Notes under the pieces: generated by a model
Told to the model about the DNA's origin: nothing
What the model saw: only the letters and a program-made list of their open reading frames with translations
Databases searched by the model: none
Shown: positions 61,382 through 64,000 of the stretch, piece by piece
Numbering within the stretch: the stretch's first letter is position 1
How the letters are laid out: each line of letters opens with the position of its first letter
Assembly: GCA_900471925.1 (NCBI GenBank)
Contig: UCGV01000026.1
Span: 186,001 to 250,000 of the forward strand
Source: Hyphomicrobiales bacterium
GTDB taxonomy: Bacteria > Pseudomonadota > Alphaproteobacteria > Rhizobiales > Rhizobiaceae
DNA length: 64,000 bases
Reading direction: 5' to 3'
Made by a program: the position numbers and the translations under genes

Positions 61382-62812
61382 TCAGAAGGTCGATGCACCG
61401 CTGCCCCAGGGGCCGTGGTGGAAGTCCTTGCCGTCGAGGCGGTCGAAGCCGTGGGCGCCGAAGAAGTCGCGCTGCGCCTGGATCAGGTTGGCAGTGCCGC
61501 GGCCCTGGCGGTAGGCGTCGAAATAGCTGAGCGCCGAGGTCAGCGCCGGAACCGGCAGGCCGGCGGCGAGAGCGGCGGTCACGACACGGCGCAGTGCCGG
61601 GATCGATTCCTTGACCATGGCCGAGAAGGCCGGTGTGACGATGAGGTTCGCCGCGTCAGGCGCATCGGTGAAGGCCTTGGTGATCTCGTCGAGGAACTGC
61701 GAGCGGATGATGCAGCCGGCACGCCAGATACGGGCGATCGTCGGCATCGGCAGCGACCAGTTGAACTCCTTGGAGGCTTCGGCCATGACGGCAAAGCCCT
61801 GCGCATAGGCGCCGATCTTGCCAGCAAAAAGCGCCAGTTCCAGATCCTTGTTGAACTCGGGACCGTAAGCGATCGGGAAGGCAGCGCCGAGATCGCCGAA
61901 GATCTTTTCGGCGGCGACGCGCTGATCCTTCATCGAGGACAGGCTGCGGGCGGCAACGGCGGCTTCGATGCCGGTTGCCGGAATGCCCATGTTCTGCGCT
62001 TCGATAGCAGACCACTTGCCGGTGCCCTTCTGGCCGGCCTTGTCGAGGATCATGTCGACCATCGGCGTCTTGGAGATCGGATCGGTGGCGGCCAGAACCT
62101 TCTCGGAAATTTCGATCAGGTAGGAATTCAGGCGGCCCTTGTTCCACTCTCCGAAAATGCTGGAGATTTCCGAAGCGCTCTTGCCGAGGCCGTCACGCAG
62201 GATGCCGTAGATTTCGGCGATCATCTGCATGTCGGCATATTCGATGCCGTTATGGATCGTCTTGACGAAATGGCCGGCGCCGTCATTGCCGAGCCATGCG
62301 ACGCAGGGGTCGCCATCATACTTGGCGGCGATCGAGGTCAGAACCTTTTCGACGCGCTTCCAGGACTCTTCCTTGCCGCCGACCATGATCGACGGGCCGT
62401 GACGCGCACCTTCTTCGCCGCCCGAGACACCCATGCCGATGAAGGTCAGGCCGGTATCCTTGAGGCGATCGAAGCGGGCGACGGTGTCGCGGAAGTTGGC
62501 GTTGCCGGCATCGATCATGATGTCGTTCTTTTCCAGATGCGGGCGCAGCGCCTCCATCTGCTGGTCTACCGGCTCACCGGCCTTGATCATGATGATGATC
62601 GGGCGCGGCGGGCGGATCGCCTCGACGAACTCCTCGATCGTCTTGCAGGGAATGATCTGCTTCTTGAGATCGCCGGCGCTCTCGTAGAATTCGTCTGTTT
62701 TTTCAGGCGTGCGGTTGAAAACCGCGATCTTGTTGCCCTTTTCAGCAATGTTGAGCGCCAGGTTGGAACCCATGACGGCAAGGCCGATCAGTCCGATTTC
62801 TGCCTTTTCCAC
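61382..62812 (-). CDS. gnd: 6-phosphogluconate dehydrogenase, decarboxylating
   Basis: GTG at 62812 has GGAGG six bases upstream and gives 476 residues, the standard length; longer frames are wrong. The NADP motif GLIGLAVMGSNLALNIAEKG with VFNRTPEKTDEF, the active-site GVSGGEEGARHGPSIM (6-phosphogluconate binding), the catalytic Lys in HFVKTIHNGIEYADM and the Glu three residues on in that helix are all present. It converts 6-phosphogluconate to ribulose 5-phosphate with NADPH and CO2 in the pentose phosphate pathway. Confidence 0.95.
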   Translation of the reverse strand: MEKAEIGLIGLAVMGSNLALNIAEKGNKIAVFNRTPEKTDEFYESAGDLKKQIIPCKTIEEFVEAIRPPRPIIIMIKAGEPVDQQMEALRPHLEKNDIMIDAGNANFRDTVARFDRLKDTGLTFIGMGVSGGEEGARHGPSIMVGGKEESWKRVEKVLTSIAAKYDGDPCVAWLGNDGAGHFVKTIHNGIEYADMQMIAEIYGILRDGLGKSASEISSIFGEWNKGRLNSYLIEISEKVLAATDPISKTPMVDMILDKAGQKGTGKWSAIEAQNMGIPATGIEAAVAARSLSSMKDQRVAAEKIFGDLGAAFPIAYGPEFNKDLELALFAGKIGAYAQGFAVMAEASKEFNWSLPMPTIARIWRAGCIIRSQFLDEITKAFTDAPDAANLIVTPAFSAMVKESIPALRRVVTAALAAGLPVPALTSALSYFDAYRQGRGTANLIQAQRDFFGAHGFDRLDGKDFHHGPWGSGASTF

Positions 62813-62967
62813 GACAAACCTCCGATGAGTGAAATGGTGCGATGTTGTGGCACTCTCTCGGTCAAACGGCAAGGTCGCATTACTCGTTTCGCGGCGAAAA
62901 AAGGCAGTCGGAACAGGCTTTTCGAATGGCCTGCGAAGCACCATATGATTTGGTTTGGGAGGCCGGG

Positions 62968-63750
62968 ATGACAGTCAGCACTGCCATATCAGGAGATAGC
63001 GCACCGCTTCTTGCGGCACGCGCCGGGCGCTATCGCGAATACGCGCCCTCGCCGGCCCTCGCTCCGCATTTCACCTGCCTCTGGTCGCATGAACTGAAGA
63101 CATCGGGACCGCTCGCCATCGTGCCGGACGGCTATTGCGACCTGCTTTTTGCCGGTGGCCGCCTCTTCGTCGCAGGCCCCGATCGGACCGCCGCCTTTCC
63201 GCCTGTCGTGCCCGGCACGCGCGTCCTCGGTGCCCGTTTTACGCCGGGTGCCGGTGCCGCATGGCTGAGGACACCGCTCTGCGATATCACCGGCCGCTCG
63301 ATTCCCCTGAGCGATCTCGCACCCCAAAAGGCTGCCTTCCTCGAATCCCGCCTGTCGGACTGCCCTGACACGACCGCCCTCTCCCTCTTCGCCACGCTGC
63401 TCGGCGAACTCTCGGGCGACGAGGCGGAACCCGACCCCGAGGCGAGGCTGATCTTCGCCGCCGCCAACCGAGGAGCGGGCCACATCCAGGGCCTGCAGCG
63501 GAGGCTCGATATCGGCGAAAGGCAGCTGCGCCGCCGTGCCCACCATCACTTCGGTTACGGCATCAAGACGCTGGAGCGCGTGCGCCGTCTGCAGCGCTTC
63601 ATGGCGCTCTGCGGCACGCATGAAAACCTGTCGCTTGCGGAGCTCGCCCTGGGAGCCGGTTTTGCCGACCAGGCCCATATGACCCGCGAGGTCGGCGACC
63701 TCACGACGCTGACACCCTCCGCCATGCACGATCAAATCGCTGGCCGCTGA
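62968..63750 (+). CDS. AraC family transcriptional regulator
   Basis: ATG at 62968 (MTVSTAISGD) follows GGGAGG. The 260-residue protein has an N-terminal domain of the DUF6597 kind (PHFTCLWSHEL, VPDGYCDLLF, GARFTPGAGAAWL) and a C-terminal AraC double helix-turn-helix (LQRRLDIGERQLRRRAHHHF, LAELALGAGFADQAHM). Regulators of this type often control a neighbouring small gene; the next gene, 61 bases downstream and on the same strand, encodes an SRPBCC protein. Effector unknown. Confidence 0.85.
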   Translation: MTVSTAISGDSAPLLAARAGRYREYAPSPALAPHFTCLWSHELKTSGPLAIVPDGYCDLLFAGGRLFVAGPDRTAAFPPVVPGTRVLGARFTPGAGAAWLRTPLCDITGRSIPLSDLAPQKAAFLESRLSDCPDTTALSLFATLLGELSGDEAEPDPEARLIFAAANRGAGHIQGLQRRLDIGERQLRRRAHHHFGYGIKTLERVRRLQRFMALCGTHENLSLAELALGAGFADQAHMTREVGDLTTLTPSAMHDQIAGR

Positions 63751-63811
63751 CCGTTTCGTTCAAGACGGCGTATGCTGGTCTGCTAGTCTGGCGCAAACAA
63801 AGGACAGACCG

Positions 63812-64000
63812 ATGACCACCATGCCCGCCCGCATCGTCCATCTCTCGATCAGAAGGGACTGGCGCGATGTCTATGACTTCGCCGGCAGGCCGGAAAACAT
63901 GCCTCTCTGGGCATCCGGCCTGGCAAGCGGCCTGGAACCCGATGGCGACGACTGGATTGCCCACGGCCCGCTCGGCAGCGTCAAGGTCAGCTTCGTGCCG
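63812..64000 (+). CDS. SRPBCC family protein, 3' truncated by window edge
   Basis: ATG at 63812 follows AAAGGA. The 63 visible residues (MTTMPARIVHLSIRRDWRDV, then YDFAGRPENMPLWASGLA) match the first strand-helix of START/polyketide-cyclase-like SRPBCC proteins, which bind hydrophobic ligands. The rest lies beyond the window. It follows an AraC-type regulator on the same strand. Confidence 0.6.
   Translation, partial: MTTMPARIVHLSIRRDWRDVYDFAGRPENMPLWASGLASGLEPDGDDWIAHGPLGSVKVSFVP

Overview
The window is GC-rich (roughly 60 %) DNA from an alphaproteobacterium of the order Hyphomicrobiales, most likely Rhizobium or a close relative. This rests on gene content (NrsF/SigF pair, DUF982 protein, cytosolic PAS-PAS chemoreceptor, Zur-controlled znu cluster) and on an intergenic palindromic repeat of the type known from rhizobia. 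No rRNA, tRNA, CRISPR array or intact insertion sequence was found. Genes are closely packed and most look like ordinary chromosomal or chromid housekeeping and accessory functions.

Layout. 1-2.6 kb: the end of a bufferin-type metal-stress operon (bufC, bufD/DoxX), then an ECF sigma factor and its membrane anti-sigma factor NrsF. 2.6-7.8 kb: a translationally coupled class A and class B penicillin-binding protein pair, divergent from an AmpR-like LysR regulator. 7.8-11.6 kb: small hypothetical genes, a Nudix hydrolase, a long non-coding stretch with three helically phased DnaA-box-like repeats, a DUF982 protein and a duplicated secreted protein. 11.7-17.8 kb: an MFS exporter, a hydrolase, a DHFR-fold reductase, two VOC proteins and a soluble chemoreceptor. 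18-22.3 kb: a 1402-residue Ig/IPT-repeat autotransporter. 22.3-38.5 kb: small regulator/enzyme modules, each a regulator divergent from or next to its likely target (LysR/SDR-VOC, MarR/FAD monooxygenase, TetR/aldo-keto reductase, frameshifted LysR/SDR-SDR-GST), plus an L,D-transpeptidase, a zinc-ribbon adenylate cyclase and a SUKH protein.

38.5-43.9 kb is a zinc-starvation island: zur-znuB-znuC divergent from znuA, then a COG0523 GTPase. Zur-box-like palindromes lie in both regulatory regions. A 58-residue Cys-motif ORF overlaps the GTPase stop codon by ATGA. ZnuC carries an unusually long His-rich tail.

44.2-58.3 kb is a glycan-use locus. A CUT1 ABC transporter, beta-mannosidase (GH2), isomerase, Gfo/Idh/MocA dehydrogenase, aldo-keto reductase, GH43 enzyme and acetyltransferase all read leftward. 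A divergent LacI regulator sits at the head. Two intergenic palindromic repeats interrupt it.

58.4-64 kb is a patchwork: an orphan barstar homologue, decayed fragments of a VOC gene, a DyP peroxidase, an intact VOC gene, gnd, an AraC-type regulator and the start of an SRPBCC protein. All functional calls come from reading translated sequence and motifs; no database search was run.
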